NCBI GenBank assembly: GCA_003242685.1
Contig: QGVD01000004.1
Coordinates: 1-64,000, forward strand
Source: Pseudomonadota bacterium
GTDB lineage: Bacteria; Pseudomonadota; Gammaproteobacteria; Steroidobacterales; Steroidobacteraceae
Direction: 5' to 3'
DNA length: 64,000 nt
Numbering within the stretch: position 1 is the first letter of the stretch; each line of letters starts with the position of its first letter. Of this stretch, positions 35,866-45,069 are shown piece by piece. The notes under the pieces are model-generated. The model made no database searches and had not been told where the DNA came from. It saw only the letters and a list, made by a program, of their open reading frames with translations. A program made the position numbers and the translations under genes.

Positions 35866-36865
35866 TGGGGCGCGTCATGAGGCCGCGCACGACTTCCTGC
35901 GCGGGCCGGTTCTCGTACAGCACGCCGTATATCCCTTCGCAGATCGGCATGCTGACGTTCTCGCGCTGCGCGACACTGTGCACGGCCTTCGCCGCCGCGT
36001 AGCCTTCGACAACCTGACCGATTTCGCGCAGCGCTTCCTCGGCGGACTTTCCTGCCGCGAGCAGCAGCCCGAAGCGGCGATTGCGCGACTGGTTGTCTGT
36101 GCACGTCAGGACCAGGTCGCCGAGGCCTGCGAGCCCCATGAAGGTTTCGCGCTGCGCGCCGAGAGCGACGCCGAGGCGCATCATCTCGGCGAGCCCGCGC
36201 GTGATGAGCGCCACGCGCGTGTTCGCGCCGAAACCGAGGCCGTCGGAGAGCCCCGCGCCGACTGCGAGCACGTTCTTCACCGCACCGCCGACCTCGACGC
36301 CGACGATGTCGCTGGAGGTGTAGGCGCGGAGTTGCGTTGAAGAGATCTCGCGCGCGAGCGCCGTCGCGAAGGCGGCATCGGGCGATGCCACGGTGAGCGC
36401 AGTCGGCAGCCCTGCGCCGACTTCGCGCGCGAAGGTGGGACCCGACAGGACGGCGATCGGCCGCTCGACGCCGAGTATCTCCCGCGCGACCTGATGCGGG
36501 AGCTTGCCGCTCTCCAGCTCGAATCCCTTGGTGGCCCAGGCGATGCGCGCTTCCGGCCCGATCCTGCGCGCCACCTCGCTGAGAAGTCCGCGGAACGCGT
36601 GGCTCGGCACGACGATCAGCACGTCGACCGCACCGTCGAGCGCGGCGTCGAGATCGCTCGTGACGCTGAGCGTCTCGGGAAACTGCGCCTCCGGCAGATA
36701 GCGCACGTTGCGCCGCTCGCGCGCCATGGTCGAGACGAGCGCGGCGTCGCGGCCCCACAGGCGCGTCGGCCGGCCGGAACGTGCGAGCTGGATCGCGAGC
36801 GCGGTGCCCCACGAGCCCGCACCCAGCACGGCCCATGGCACGCCGCTGCCTGCCTCCCCCGTCAT
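35846..36865 (-). CDS. gpsA: Glycerol-3-phosphate dehydrogenase [NAD(P)+]
   Basis: The 339-residue enzyme reduces dihydroxyacetone phosphate to glycerol-3-phosphate for phospholipids. It has the nucleotide-binding motif AVLGAGSWGTALAIQLARSG, IAWATKGFE, LSGPTFAREV, the catalytic Lys block GGAVKNVLAVGAGLSDGL and SRNRRFG. The start at 36865 removes a low-complexity Arg-rich extension. It is co-oriented with secB and grxC upstream, in the conserved order grxC-secB-gpsA. Confidence 0.96.
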   Translation of the reverse strand: MTGEAGSGVPWAVLGAGSWGTALAIQLARSGRPTRLWGRDAALVSTMARERRNVRYLPEAQFPETLSVTSDLDAALDGAVDVLIVVPSHAFRGLLSEVARRIGPEARIAWATKGFELESGKLPHQVAREILGVERPIAVLSGPTFAREVGAGLPTALTVASPDAAFATALAREISSTQLRAYTSSDIVGVEVGGAVKNVLAVGAGLSDGLGFGANTRVALITRGLAEMMRLGVALGAQRETFMGLAGLGDLVLTCTDNQSRNRRFGLLLAAGKSAEEALREIGQVVEGYAAAKAVHSVAQRENVSMPICEGIYGVLYENRPAQEVVRGLMTRPIKAETD

Positions 36866-36893
36866 GCTTCGGCCCGCGCCGCGGCCGCGAGCT

Positions 36894-37394
36894 TCAGTTC
36901 GCGGCCTGCGCCTTCTGCGCCTGTGCCTGTGCCTCGGCCAGCGAGCGCGCGTAGAGCGCTTCGAAGTTGACCGGAGGCAGGAGGAACTGCGGGAAGCCGC
37001 CCTGCGTGACGAGGTGCGACACGGAAGCACGCGCGTACGGGAACAGCACGCTCGGGCAGATGCTGCCCACCGCGCGCTTGACGTCTTCCTCGCTGAGATT
37101 CCGCATGATGAACACGCCCGCCTGCTTCACCTCGACGAGAAACAGCGTCGTGTTGTTCTGCTTGGCGGACACCGTCACCGTCAGAACGACCTCGCGCACG
37201 TCGGGCGCGAGCGTGCTGACGCTCGTGTGCAGATCCAGGTTGATCTGCGGGTTCCACGCACCTTCCACGCGCGGGCCGTTGGGAGCCTCATAGGAGCAGT
37301 CCTTCAGATAGACGCCCTGGAGGGCGAGCTGAGGACCGTCCTGCGCCTGCGTCTCGGGCGCCGGCGCGGCGCCGGCAGAATCGTTCGTCGTCAT
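36894..37394 (-). CDS. secB: Protein-export chaperone SecB
   Basis: The 166-residue tetrameric chaperone holds precursors unfolded for SecA. Family blocks LALQGVYLKDCSYEAPNGPR, FLVEVKQAGVFIMRNL, ICPSVLFPYARASVSHLVTQ and GGFPQFLLPPVNFEALY are intact. It has a Gln/Ala-rich tail and a 20-residue disordered N-terminus. It sits between grxC and gpsA. Confidence 0.97.
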   Translation of the reverse strand: MTTNDSAGAAPAPETQAQDGPQLALQGVYLKDCSYEAPNGPRVEGAWNPQINLDLHTSVSTLAPDVREVVLTVTVSAKQNNTTLFLVEVKQAGVFIMRNLSEEDVKRAVGSICPSVLFPYARASVSHLVTQGGFPQFLLPPVNFEALYARSLAEAQAQAQKAQAAN

Positions 37395-37419
37395 TTGCAG
37401 CTCCTGAAATGCGCGTTCC

Positions 37420-37683
37420 TCAAGTGTGATCCGCCTCGAGCAGCGGATCGAGCCCGCCGGATGCGTCGAGTGCGTAGAGATCGTCCGACCCGCCGATGTG
37501 CCGCGAGCCTATGAAGATCTGGGGAACTGTACGCCTGCCGCTGCGCTCGATCATCTCCGCGCGTGCCTCGGGCCGCTCATCGATGTCGATCTCCTCGAAC
37601 TCGACCCCTTTCGATTTCAGCAGCCGCCGGGCGCGTGCACAGTAAGGGCACCAGCTCGTGGCGTACATCACGACTTTCGGCAT
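37420..37683 (-). CDS. grxC: Glutaredoxin 3
   Basis: The 87-residue dithiol glutaredoxin has active site SWCPYCARARRLL, the cis-Pro block RRTVPQIFIGSRHIGGSDDL and a standard length. The ATG at 37683 is chosen because AAGGAG lies at ribosome-site distance upstream; a start at 37704 would add seven residues. It reduces protein disulfides and glutathione mixed disulfides. Confidence 0.95.
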   Translation of the reverse strand: MPKVVMYATSWCPYCARARRLLKSKGVEFEEIDIDERPEARAEMIERSGRRTVPQIFIGSRHIGGSDDLYALDASGGLDPLLEADHT

Positions 37684-37711
37684 TTGCGACTCCTTCGCGG
37701 TCACGCGCGGC

Positions 37712-38134
37712 TCAGCTCTTCGTGAGCGGCAGATTCTCGGCGCGCCAGGCGGCGAGCCCGCCCCGCAGATTGAAGGCCTTGGTGAAGCCCTGGGCGTGGA
37801 GCTGCCGCACGGCGGCGGCGCCGAGCGAGCCCGTCTCGTCGTACACGATCACGGGCTTTTCCTTGTACTTCTTCAGAACTTCGGCGGCCTTGAGGATCTG
37901 ATCCGAGGCCATGTGCCGCGCGCCCGCGATATGGCCGGCCGCGTACAGGTCGGAGGTACGGATGTCGAGCACCAGTGCACCGTGGTTCGCCAGCCGGATC
38001 AGCTCCTGCGGCGAGATGGCGGCAGCGTTCTGCGACCGGGCGCGCAGCTCGTAGGCCACGACGATCAGCGCCATCACCACCGCGGCCCAGAACAGCCAGG
38101 GGTGATTACCTGCGTATTCGATCAGACGTTCCAC
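37712..38134 (-). CDS. Membrane-anchored rhodanese-like protein lacking the catalytic cysteine
   Basis: The 140-residue protein has one N-terminal membrane helix (LFWAAVVMALIVVAYEL) and a rhodanese domain: ALVLDIRTSDLYAAGHIAGA and FNLRGGLAAWRAENLPL. The active-site loop normally reads VYC-x-x-G; here it is VYDETGSLGA, with Asp where the sulfur-carrying Cys should be, so sulfurtransfer is unlikely. The position upstream of grxC and secB is conserved in many gammaproteobacteria. A binding or scaffolding role is inferred. Confidence 0.9.
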   Translation of the reverse strand: MERLIEYAGNHPWLFWAAVVMALIVVAYELRARSQNAAAISPQELIRLANHGALVLDIRTSDLYAAGHIAGARHMASDQILKAAEVLKKYKEKPVIVYDETGSLGAAAVRQLHAQGFTKAFNLRGGLAAWRAENLPLTKS

Positions 38135-38300
38135 GCGATTCGCCGACGTTCCGGTCCAAAAGGTCGCGCATTATAGAGCGCGGTCCGGTGTCCTGCCTCA
38201 CCCTGGGCTTCGCCTCCAGCCGCCTTGCCGGGTGCGCGGGACTGTCGCCGCGGTGCAGCCGGCGGTAGGCTTCGACGCTGCATCCGGGGGGCCCTCGCCC

Positions 38301-39521
38301 ATGTTCCGTTCGCTCCTTACGCCGACAGACCGCCCGACCCTGGGTCGCACGGGTGCGCGCCGCTGCGCTTGGCTCGCGGCGCTCCTTGCTTCGGGCCTCG
38401 CGGTCCTCGCCGGAGCGCAGCAGACGGACAAGGTGCGCGACGCGAAGCAGGCGGAAGCGGAGCTCAAGGCGGTCAAGGCGGAAATCGAGCGTATCCGCCG
38501 CCAGGTGAGCCGCGATCAGATCGAACGCGACCGCCTCACGCGCGACCTCCGGGAGGCGGAAGTCGCCGTGGCGAAGGCTCGCGAAGGACTCGAGCGCGTC
38601 CGGCAGGAACGCGAGACGCATACCCGGCGGCGAGCCGAGCTCGGACGCGAGAAGCGCGAGCTCGAGAAGCAGCTCGCGGACGAGCGCTCCGCGCTCGCCG
38701 GAGAGCTGCGCGCGGCCTATCTCATGGGTCGCGAAGAGCCGCTCAAGCTCCTGCTCAACCAGAAGGACCCGGCGCGGGCCGGGCGCATGCTCACCTACTA
38801 CGGGTACTTCGGACGGGCGCGTGCCGAAAGGATCGGGCGCATCGAGGAGAGCGTCACGCGGCTCGCCGAGCTCGATCGCGAGCTGGAACAGGAAGAGCGA
38901 CGGCTCGCGGCGCTCGAAGAAGAGCGCAAGGCGGAGGTCGAGCGTCTCGAGCAGGCGGCGAAGCAGCGCAGCGCGGTTCTCGCGAAACTCAAGGAAGAAT
39001 CGCGCTCGCGCGAGCAGAGCCTCAAGCGCCTGCAGGCCCAGCAGTCGGGGCTCGAGAAGCTCCTCACCGAGCTGCGCCGGGCGATGGAGCGCTTCCCGGT
39101 CGACGCGAAGGACGCCTTCGCGCGTCTGCGCGGCAAGCTCGCCTGGCCCGTCACCGGGAAGATCGTGGCGCGCTTCGGCGAGACACGTGCCGGCGGCCTC
39201 AAGTGGAACGGTGTCCTCATCGCCACCGAGCGCGGCACGCCGGTGCGCGCGATCTATCACGGCCGCGTCGTCTATGCGGACTGGCTGCCCGGGCTGGGGC
39301 TCCTCACGATCATCGACCACGGCGACGGGTACCTGAGCCTCTACGGCCACAACGAGCGCCTCTACAAGGCGGCTGGCGAGCGCGTCACGGCGGGCGATGT
39401 CATCGCGGCCGCCGGCGACAGCGGCGGGCGCAGCCGCCCCGAGCTCTATTTCGAGATCCGCCGGGCCGGGCGGCCCGTCGATCCGCGGCCCTGGTTCAGC
39501 TCGCCCCAGCCGCGCGGCTGA
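38301..39521 (+). CDS. envC: Murein hydrolase activator EnvC-like protein (M23 family)
   Basis: The 406-residue protein has a signal peptide (WLAALLASGLAVLAGA) and a long coiled coil (residues about 50-250, many Glu/Arg heptads). The C-terminal LytM/M23 domain (GKIVARFGETRAGG, TIIDHGDGYLSLYGHNERL) is degenerate: the first zinc ligand region reads LKWNGVLIA with no H-x(3)-D pair. This is the pattern of EnvC, which activates amidases at the division septum and does not cut peptidoglycan itself. ctpA lies downstream as usual, but a GGDEF-EAL gene intervenes. Confidence 0.92.
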   Translation: MFRSLLTPTDRPTLGRTGARRCAWLAALLASGLAVLAGAQQTDKVRDAKQAEAELKAVKAEIERIRRQVSRDQIERDRLTRDLREAEVAVAKAREGLERVRQERETHTRRRAELGREKRELEKQLADERSALAGELRAAYLMGREEPLKLLLNQKDPARAGRMLTYYGYFGRARAERIGRIEESVTRLAELDRELEQEERRLAALEEERKAEVERLEQAAKQRSAVLAKLKEESRSREQSLKRLQAQQSGLEKLLTELRRAMERFPVDAKDAFARLRGKLAWPVTGKIVARFGETRAGGLKWNGVLIATERGTPVRAIYHGRVVYADWLPGLGLLTIIDHGDGYLSLYGHNERLYKAAGERVTAGDVIAAAGDSGGRSRPELYFEIRRAGRPVDPRPWFSSPQPRG

Positions 39522-39694
39522 AGCCTTGCGGCGGCCCCCCGCCCCTTCTGCGCACGCTCCCGGCCTGCCCGGCTGCCGCCCCGGTTCTTCCGGGGAACCG
39601 CTGCGCCGCGATTTGACGAAAACGCCAACTCGTTCAACGAATCGGATCGCGCACCTTGGGATGGTGGGTCGCCCGAACCCACGGTCGTCATCGG

Positions 39695-41962
39695 ATGATT
39701 CACCCCACCACGACAACAAAGGACAGCGGTGAAGCCTGGGACGCGCTCGAGCCCTATGCGCAGGTCATCAGGTCCCTGATGCCGCGCGCGGCAGCGGTCG
39801 TGGTGTTCGACGGAGACGGCCAGCTGCGCTGGTCGAGCGAGACGACGACCGGTCCAGACCTCGTCGGTCTGATCGACGAGACGCTCTTCGCCGCGCGCAC
39901 CGACCACGCATCGCCCGGAACGCTCAGGCTCCTGGCCGGAGACGTCCCCGTCTACGTCTTCTGGATCCGCAGCAATGCGGGCCAGCTCATCGCCATCGTC
40001 GGCGTGGTGTGCCGCGCCGTCGGTTCCGCGGAAGGCGAGCACCGTCCCTTCTCGTTCGTGCACTCGCTGCTGCGGCCGGCGCTCGAGTGTCTGCGCCGCG
40101 AGCTGATCGCGCGTGCGGCGATCGACGATCTGAGCAACACCGTGACCACGCTCGATCGCGATCTCGCGCTGCTGCTCGCCGAGTTCGCGGGCCCGCGCGG
40201 CGGCAACGGCACCGACGGTGCCGACGACCTCAAGGCCATCCTGCAGAGCGCCACCGAGCACCTGGGATGCCCGCTCGCCGCGCTCATCGTGCCCGAGAAG
40301 AGCATCGTGCAGATGCGCACGCACGGCGAGAATCCGCCGGACCGGCAGCTCGTGGCGCGCACGCACCGGCAGCTCCTGTCGATGGCGCAGATGCGCCGCG
40401 AGCCCGTGATCATCAATCAGCTCCAGACGGGCTCGGCCGCGCTGCAGATGCCGTACCGGATTCTCTCGTGCCCCGTGCGTCATGCGTCGGGGCGCGTGAT
40501 GGGCGTGCTCGCGGTGTTCCGCAACGAAGCGGCGCCCGCGTTCACCGAGCGCGATGCGCGCCTCGGCGACGTGCTCGCGCGCCGCGCGGCTGCCGTCATC
40601 GAGAGCAGCTTCGACGCGCTGAGCGGGCTCTACACACGCCCGGCTTTCGAGCAGCGCGCGCGTGCGGTCCTGGCGGGTGCCGACCGCAACGCGCGCTGGA
40701 GCGCGCTCTACATCGACTCGGATCAGCTCCACGCCATCAACGACAACTTCGGCATGCACGTCGGCGATTCGGTGATCGGCCAGATCGGCGAGCTGATCCG
40801 CCGCCGGCTGCCGCCCGGCGCGTTCGCTTCACGCATCTCGGGCGACCGTTTCGCGATCCTCCTGCCGAGCGCTCCCGAGGACGCGGCGACATTCGCGGAC
40901 AGTCTGCGCGAAGGCGTCGAGCGGCTCGGCGCCGCGCAGGACAACTCCCGCCTGCACGTCTCGATCAGCATCGGCGTCGCGCCGGTGGAGCCGGGGTCCG
41001 TGGAGCTCACTCATTCGCTTGCGGCGGCGGAAATGGCGTGCAAGGCCGCCAAGGACCGAGGCCGCAACCGCGTCGAGGTCTACCAGACCGCCGACGTCAG
41101 CATCGTCCGCCGCTTCACCGACATCAACATCGCCACGCGGCTGCGAGCGGCGATCGAGGAAGGCCGCATGCGCCTCTACGCGCAGCTCATCCTGCCGCTC
41201 GGCACGGTGGGACACGACCGGCCGCACTACGAAATCCTGCTGCGCATGGTCGACGAGGACGGCGAGACCTTCGGTCCTGACCGTTTTCTGTCGGCGGCGA
41301 ACCGCTATCAGCTGATGCCGACGCTCGATCGGTGGGTGATCGAGCAGACGATCGCGCGCTTGAGGCCGCATCGCGAGCTGCTCGCGAGCGCGCCCGCGGT
41401 GTTCGCGATCAACTTCTCGGGCCAGTCGCTCAACAACGAGGAGTTCGCCGATTTCCTGCTCGAGCAGATCGAGGGCAGCGGGCTGCCGCCCGAGCTGTTC
41501 TGCTTCGAGCTGACCGAGAACGCGACGATCGCGAATCTCGCGCGCGCCGAGGTCATCATGCGGCGGCTGCGCCGCATCGGCTGCGGCATCGCGCTCGACG
41601 ATTTCGGCACGGGGCTCTCGTCCCTGTCGTATCTGCGTCAGCTTCCGGTGACGATGCTCAAGATCGACGGGAGCTTCGTGCGCGACATCCTGAAGGACCC
41701 GCGCTCGGAATCGATGGTGCACGCCATCGCGCAGCTCGCGCGCGCCATGTCGCTCGCCACGGTCGCCGAGTACGTCGAGACCGAGGAGCTGCGCAGCCGC
41801 GTAGCGGCGCTCGGCGTCGACTACGGGCAGGGTTTCGCCATCGGCAGGCCTCTGCCCTTCGAAGAGATCATGGAAGAGCTTCCGGTGCTCGCCGCCGCGT
41901 CGCCCGTCTGCTGCCCGGTCGAGGAAGCTCTTCCGCAATTGCGCACAGGAAGCGCGTACTAG
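39695..41962 (+). CDS. GAF-like / degenerate GGDEF / EAL domain protein
   Basis: The 755-residue cytoplasmic protein has an N-terminal sensor region. A GAF-like domain (about 165-310; DLKAILQSATEHLGCPLAAL) is followed by a GGDEF domain with the signature changed to RISGDRFAI, so cyclase activity is unlikely. The C-terminal EAL domain keeps YEILLRM (E-x-L), LTENATIANL, LDDFGTGLSSLSYLRQLPV and the Glu in VAEYVETEE, so it could hydrolyse cyclic di-GMP. The GGDEF part may bind GTP as a regulator. It separates envC from ctpA. Confidence 0.88.
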   Translation: MIHPTTTTKDSGEAWDALEPYAQVIRSLMPRAAAVVVFDGDGQLRWSSETTTGPDLVGLIDETLFAARTDHASPGTLRLLAGDVPVYVFWIRSNAGQLIAIVGVVCRAVGSAEGEHRPFSFVHSLLRPALECLRRELIARAAIDDLSNTVTTLDRDLALLLAEFAGPRGGNGTDGADDLKAILQSATEHLGCPLAALIVPEKSIVQMRTHGENPPDRQLVARTHRQLLSMAQMRREPVIINQLQTGSAALQMPYRILSCPVRHASGRVMGVLAVFRNEAAPAFTERDARLGDVLARRAAAVIESSFDALSGLYTRPAFEQRARAVLAGADRNARWSALYIDSDQLHAINDNFGMHVGDSVIGQIGELIRRRLPPGAFASRISGDRFAILLPSAPEDAATFADSLREGVERLGAAQDNSRLHVSISIGVAPVEPGSVELTHSLAAAEMACKAAKDRGRNRVEVYQTADVSIVRRFTDINIATRLRAAIEEGRMRLYAQLILPLGTVGHDRPHYEILLRMVDEDGETFGPDRFLSAANRYQLMPTLDRWVIEQTIARLRPHRELLASAPAVFAINFSGQSLNNEEFADFLLEQIEGSGLPPELFCFELTENATIANLARAEVIMRRLRRIGCGIALDDFGTGLSSLSYLRQLPVTMLKIDGSFVRDILKDPRSESMVHAIAQLARAMSLATVAEYVETEELRSRVAALGVDYGQGFAIGRPLPFEEIMEELPVLAAASPVCCPVEEALPQLRTGSAY

Positions 41963-42056
41963 CAAGCTTGGCAGTAATTGGTCGTTCTCTTTCATTGACC
42001 TGCGACGCAAAGCTGTAGTACTCAATGCGCTCGCACAACTGGGGGTCTCAAACAGA

Positions 42057-43352
42057 ATGTCCACGCGATCGCGCACGCTGATCGCTCTCGTGGCCGGGGC
42101 GGTTCTGGGTTTCTCGTCGGCGCTGTCCGGCGACGTCCTCGCCGAGAAGCGCAGCAGCATGGGTTCAGGGAAGAACGCCGACGCACCGGCAGCTCTCCCC
42201 TGGGAAGAAGCACGTCTCCTTGCCGAAGTCTTCGAGAAGGTCAAGCGGGAGTACGTCTCCGAGATCGACGACCGGGAGCTCATGGAGAAGGCCGTACGCG
42301 GCATGATCGCGTCGCTCGATCCGCACTCGACGTACCTCGACAGCAAGCAGTTCGAGCAGATCCGGCTCTCGACGACGGGCTCCTATCCCGGCGTCGGCAT
42401 CGAAGTCGTGGCCGCCGACGGCCACGTGAAGGTGCAGCGGCCGATCGAAGGCTCGCCGGCCGCGCAGGCCGGCATGAAGACCGGCGACCTCATCCTGAAG
42501 ATCGACGACACCGAGGTCGGCGCGGATCTCTCGGGCGCCATCGCCCGCATGCGCGGGCCGGAAGGCAGTACCGTCAAGCTCACGGTTCTGCGGCCCTCGA
42601 CCGGAGAGACACTCGAGTTCAATCTGCGCCGTGCCAGGGTCGCCGTGCACAGCGTCGTGCATCAGCAGCTCGAGCCCGGCTACGGCTACGTCCGCATCAC
42701 GACGTTCAGCGAGACGACGCCCGCCGATCTCAACCGCGCCATCACGGAGCTGCAGAACGCGAGCCCGACGGGCCTCAAGGGCCTCGTGCTCGATCTGCGC
42801 AACAACCCGGGCGGTGTGCTCGAGTCGGGCGTCGCCGTCGCGGATGCCTTCCTCGAGGAAGGCCTGATCGTCTCGGCGGATGGACGCACCGCCGATGCGC
42901 GCTTCCGCATGGAGGCGACTCCGGGCGATCTGCTCAACGGTGCTCCGCTCGTCGTGCTCGTGAACGGCGGGTCGGCGTCGGCTTCGGAGATCGTCGCAGG
43001 CGCGCTGCGCGATCACGGACGCGCGAAACTGATCGGCCACAAGACCTACGGCAAGGGCTCCGTACAGACGGTCATGCCGCTTTCGCACGGCGGGGCCATC
43101 AAGCTCACGACGTCGCGCTACTTCACGCCGTCGGGCGCCTCGATCCACGAGAAGGGCATCATTCCCGACATCGTCGCGGAAGGACCGGAGCGTCCGCCTG
43201 CCGACATCCGCGGCGCGAATGCGGACGAGCCGCTCACCGCGCGCGACGACGAAGTGCGGCTCGCGCTCGAGACGCTCAAGGCGCACACTGGCGACGACGC
43301 CCGCCCCACGACCGCGTGGGCGGGCACGCCACGCATCGCTGCGGCACCCTGA
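42057..43352 (+). CDS. ctpA: Carboxyl-terminal processing protease, S41 family
   Basis: The 431-residue periplasmic protease has a signal peptide (IALVAGAVLGFSSALSG) and an N-terminal helical region with IASLDPHSTYLD. A PDZ domain (VQRPIEGSPAAQAGMKTGDL) precedes the S41 catalytic core, where NGGSASASEIVAGAL holds the Ser and GHKTYGKGSVQTVMPL the Lys of the Ser-Lys dyad. In gammaproteobacteria such proteases trim cell-wall hydrolases and lipoproteins, matching the envC neighbourhood. Confidence 0.95.
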   Translation: MSTRSRTLIALVAGAVLGFSSALSGDVLAEKRSSMGSGKNADAPAALPWEEARLLAEVFEKVKREYVSEIDDRELMEKAVRGMIASLDPHSTYLDSKQFEQIRLSTTGSYPGVGIEVVAADGHVKVQRPIEGSPAAQAGMKTGDLILKIDDTEVGADLSGAIARMRGPEGSTVKLTVLRPSTGETLEFNLRRARVAVHSVVHQQLEPGYGYVRITTFSETTPADLNRAITELQNASPTGLKGLVLDLRNNPGGVLESGVAVADAFLEEGLIVSADGRTADARFRMEATPGDLLNGAPLVVLVNGGSASASEIVAGALRDHGRAKLIGHKTYGKGSVQTVMPLSHGGAIKLTTSRYFTPSGASIHEKGIIPDIVAEGPERPPADIRGANADEPLTARDDEVRLALETLKAHTGDDARPTTAWAGTPRIAAAP

Positions 43353-43367
43353 GAGAAGGACCGCTGA

Positions 43368-44012
43368 TTGGAGCTGATCCACTGGTTCATCGACGTCGTA
43401 CTGCACCTCGATCGACATCTCGTCGACCTGATGCAGCAGTACGGCGTGTGGATCTATGCGATCCTGTTCCTGATCATCTTCTCGGAGACGGGCTTCGTCG
43501 TCACGCCGTTCCTGCCCGGTGACTCGCTGCTCTTCGCGGTGGGCGCGCTCGCGGCGGTGGACACGAGCGGCACGCTGACGGCGCCGCTCGCGAGCGTCCT
43601 GCTCGCCGCGGCGGCGATTCTCGGCAATACGCTGAACTACTCCATCGGGCGGTGGATCGGGCCGCCCGCGTTCAGCGGCCGCTACCGCTTCCTCAAGGTG
43701 GAGTACCTGCGCCGCACGGAGGAGTTCTTCATCCGTCACGGCGGCAAGACCATCGTGCTCTCACGCTTCGTGCCGATCATCCGCACGTTCGCGCCGTTCG
43801 TCGCCGGCGTCGGGCGCATGCCCTATGGCCGCTTCCAGGCGTACAACATCGCGGGCGGCGTGTCCTGGGTGATGATCTTCATCTGGGGTGGCTATCTGTT
43901 CGGCAACATCCCGATCATCAAGAACAACTTCGGGATCGTCACGATCATCATCGTGATCGTGTCGCTGCTGCCGCTCGCCGGTGCGCTCGCGCGCTCGCGC
44001 CGCCCGGCGTGA
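43368..44012 (+). CDS. DedA family membrane protein
   Basis: The 214-residue protein starts at a TTG eight bases after a GAGAAGGA ribosome site. It has about four to five hydrophobic segments and the DedA motifs FSETGFVVTPFLPGDSLLF, a small-residue block GNTLNYSIGRWIG and the charged FVPIIRTFAPFVAGVGRM. DedA proteins support membrane lipid (undecaprenyl phosphate or phospholipid) translocation and proton-motive-force homeostasis. It follows ctpA closely. Confidence 0.9.
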   Translation: MELIHWFIDVVLHLDRHLVDLMQQYGVWIYAILFLIIFSETGFVVTPFLPGDSLLFAVGALAAVDTSGTLTAPLASVLLAAAAILGNTLNYSIGRWIGPPAFSGRYRFLKVEYLRRTEEFFIRHGGKTIVLSRFVPIIRTFAPFVAGVGRMPYGRFQAYNIAGGVSWVMIFIWGGYLFGNIPIIKNNFGIVTIIIVIVSLLPLAGALARSRRPA

Positions 44013-44036
44013 TCGTTCATTCGATCCGGCCGCGGA

Positions 44037-44972
44037 TCATTCGACGATGACGACGCGGTTGCGCCCTTCGCGCTTGCTGCGGTAGAGCGCATCGTCCGCG
44101 CGGCGCAGCAGCGCTTCGGCTGCCGTCTGCGCGGACTCCTCGCGGTCGGAGAGCGTGGCGACTCCGAAGCTCGCGGTGACCAGGATCTCGCCCATGGACG
44201 TCGCGAAGGGCTGCGACGCGCAGCGTCCACGGATCTTCTCCGCGACGGCAGCCGCGCCTTCGGCGGTCGTCTGCGGGAGCACGATCACGAACTCCTCGCC
44301 GCCGAAGCGTGCGATCCAGTCGCTCGCGTTCCGGATCGAGCCGAGCGACAGCGCCGCGAACTGACGCAGGACTTCGTCGCCCACCTGGTGGCCGTACTCG
44401 TCGTTGATCTTCTTGAACTGGTCGAGATCGGTCATCACGACGGACATCGCGTGGTCGTAGCGGCGCGCGCGCTCGACCTCGCGCGGGAGCTGCTCATTCA
44501 GATAACGGCGGTTGAACGTGCCGACGAGGGCGTCCGTGATGGAGAGCAGCTGGATCTTGGCGTTCGCCTCGCGCAGTGACTGCTCGAGCTGCACGATGCG
44601 CCGCCCGGCATTGAGCCGCGCGAGCAGCTCGGCTTCGTTGGCCGGCTTGCGGATGTAGTCGTCGGCTCCGGATTCGAGGCCCGTGACGACGTCGTCGATG
44701 GAAGCCTGTGCCGTCAGCAGCAGGATGTAGACGTAGGTGGGCAGGGTGAGCTTGCGGACCTGGCGGCAGAGCGTGGCGCCGTCGATGCCGGGCATGTCGC
44801 GGTCCGTCAGGAGCATCTGGAACTCCCCGGTCGCCACCCGCTCCAGCGCGCTCTCCCCGTCGGGCGCGGTCTCCACCTCGTAGCCCGCCCGCCTCAGCAG
44901 CCGCTCGAGGAGCAGGCGCTGCGTCGGCTCGTCCTCCACCAGCAGGAGCTTCAGCCGTTGTGCCTCGTTCAT
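44037..44972 (-). CDS. Response regulator diguanylate cyclase (REC-GGDEF)
   Basis: The 311-residue protein has a receiver domain (LKLLLVEDEPTQRLLLERLL, phospho-site in LLTDRDMPG, KPANEAELLARL). After a short coiled linker comes a GGDEF domain with an intact active site WIARFGGEEFVIVL and substrate block DLDQFKKINDEYGHQVGDEVL. It should make cyclic di-GMP when phosphorylated (PleD/WspR type). The cognate kinase is not adjacent; the hybrid kinase at 2800 is one distant possibility, without evidence. Confidence 0.93.
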   Translation of the reverse strand: MNEAQRLKLLLVEDEPTQRLLLERLLRRAGYEVETAPDGESALERVATGEFQMLLTDRDMPGIDGATLCRQVRKLTLPTYVYILLLTAQASIDDVVTGLESGADDYIRKPANEAELLARLNAGRRIVQLEQSLREANAKIQLLSITDALVGTFNRRYLNEQLPREVERARRYDHAMSVVMTDLDQFKKINDEYGHQVGDEVLRQFAALSLGSIRNASDWIARFGGEEFVIVLPQTTAEGAAAVAEKIRGRCASQPFATSMGEILVTASFGVATLSDREESAQTAAEALLRRADDALYRSKREGRNRVVIVE

Positions 44973-45069
44973 GGCCTCACCGCGGCCTCACCGCGTGTCC
45001 GGCGTCGATCATACGCCAACGGCGCAGGAGGCCGTCGCGCGCGTCCCGCCCGATGGCACAATGTGCCCC

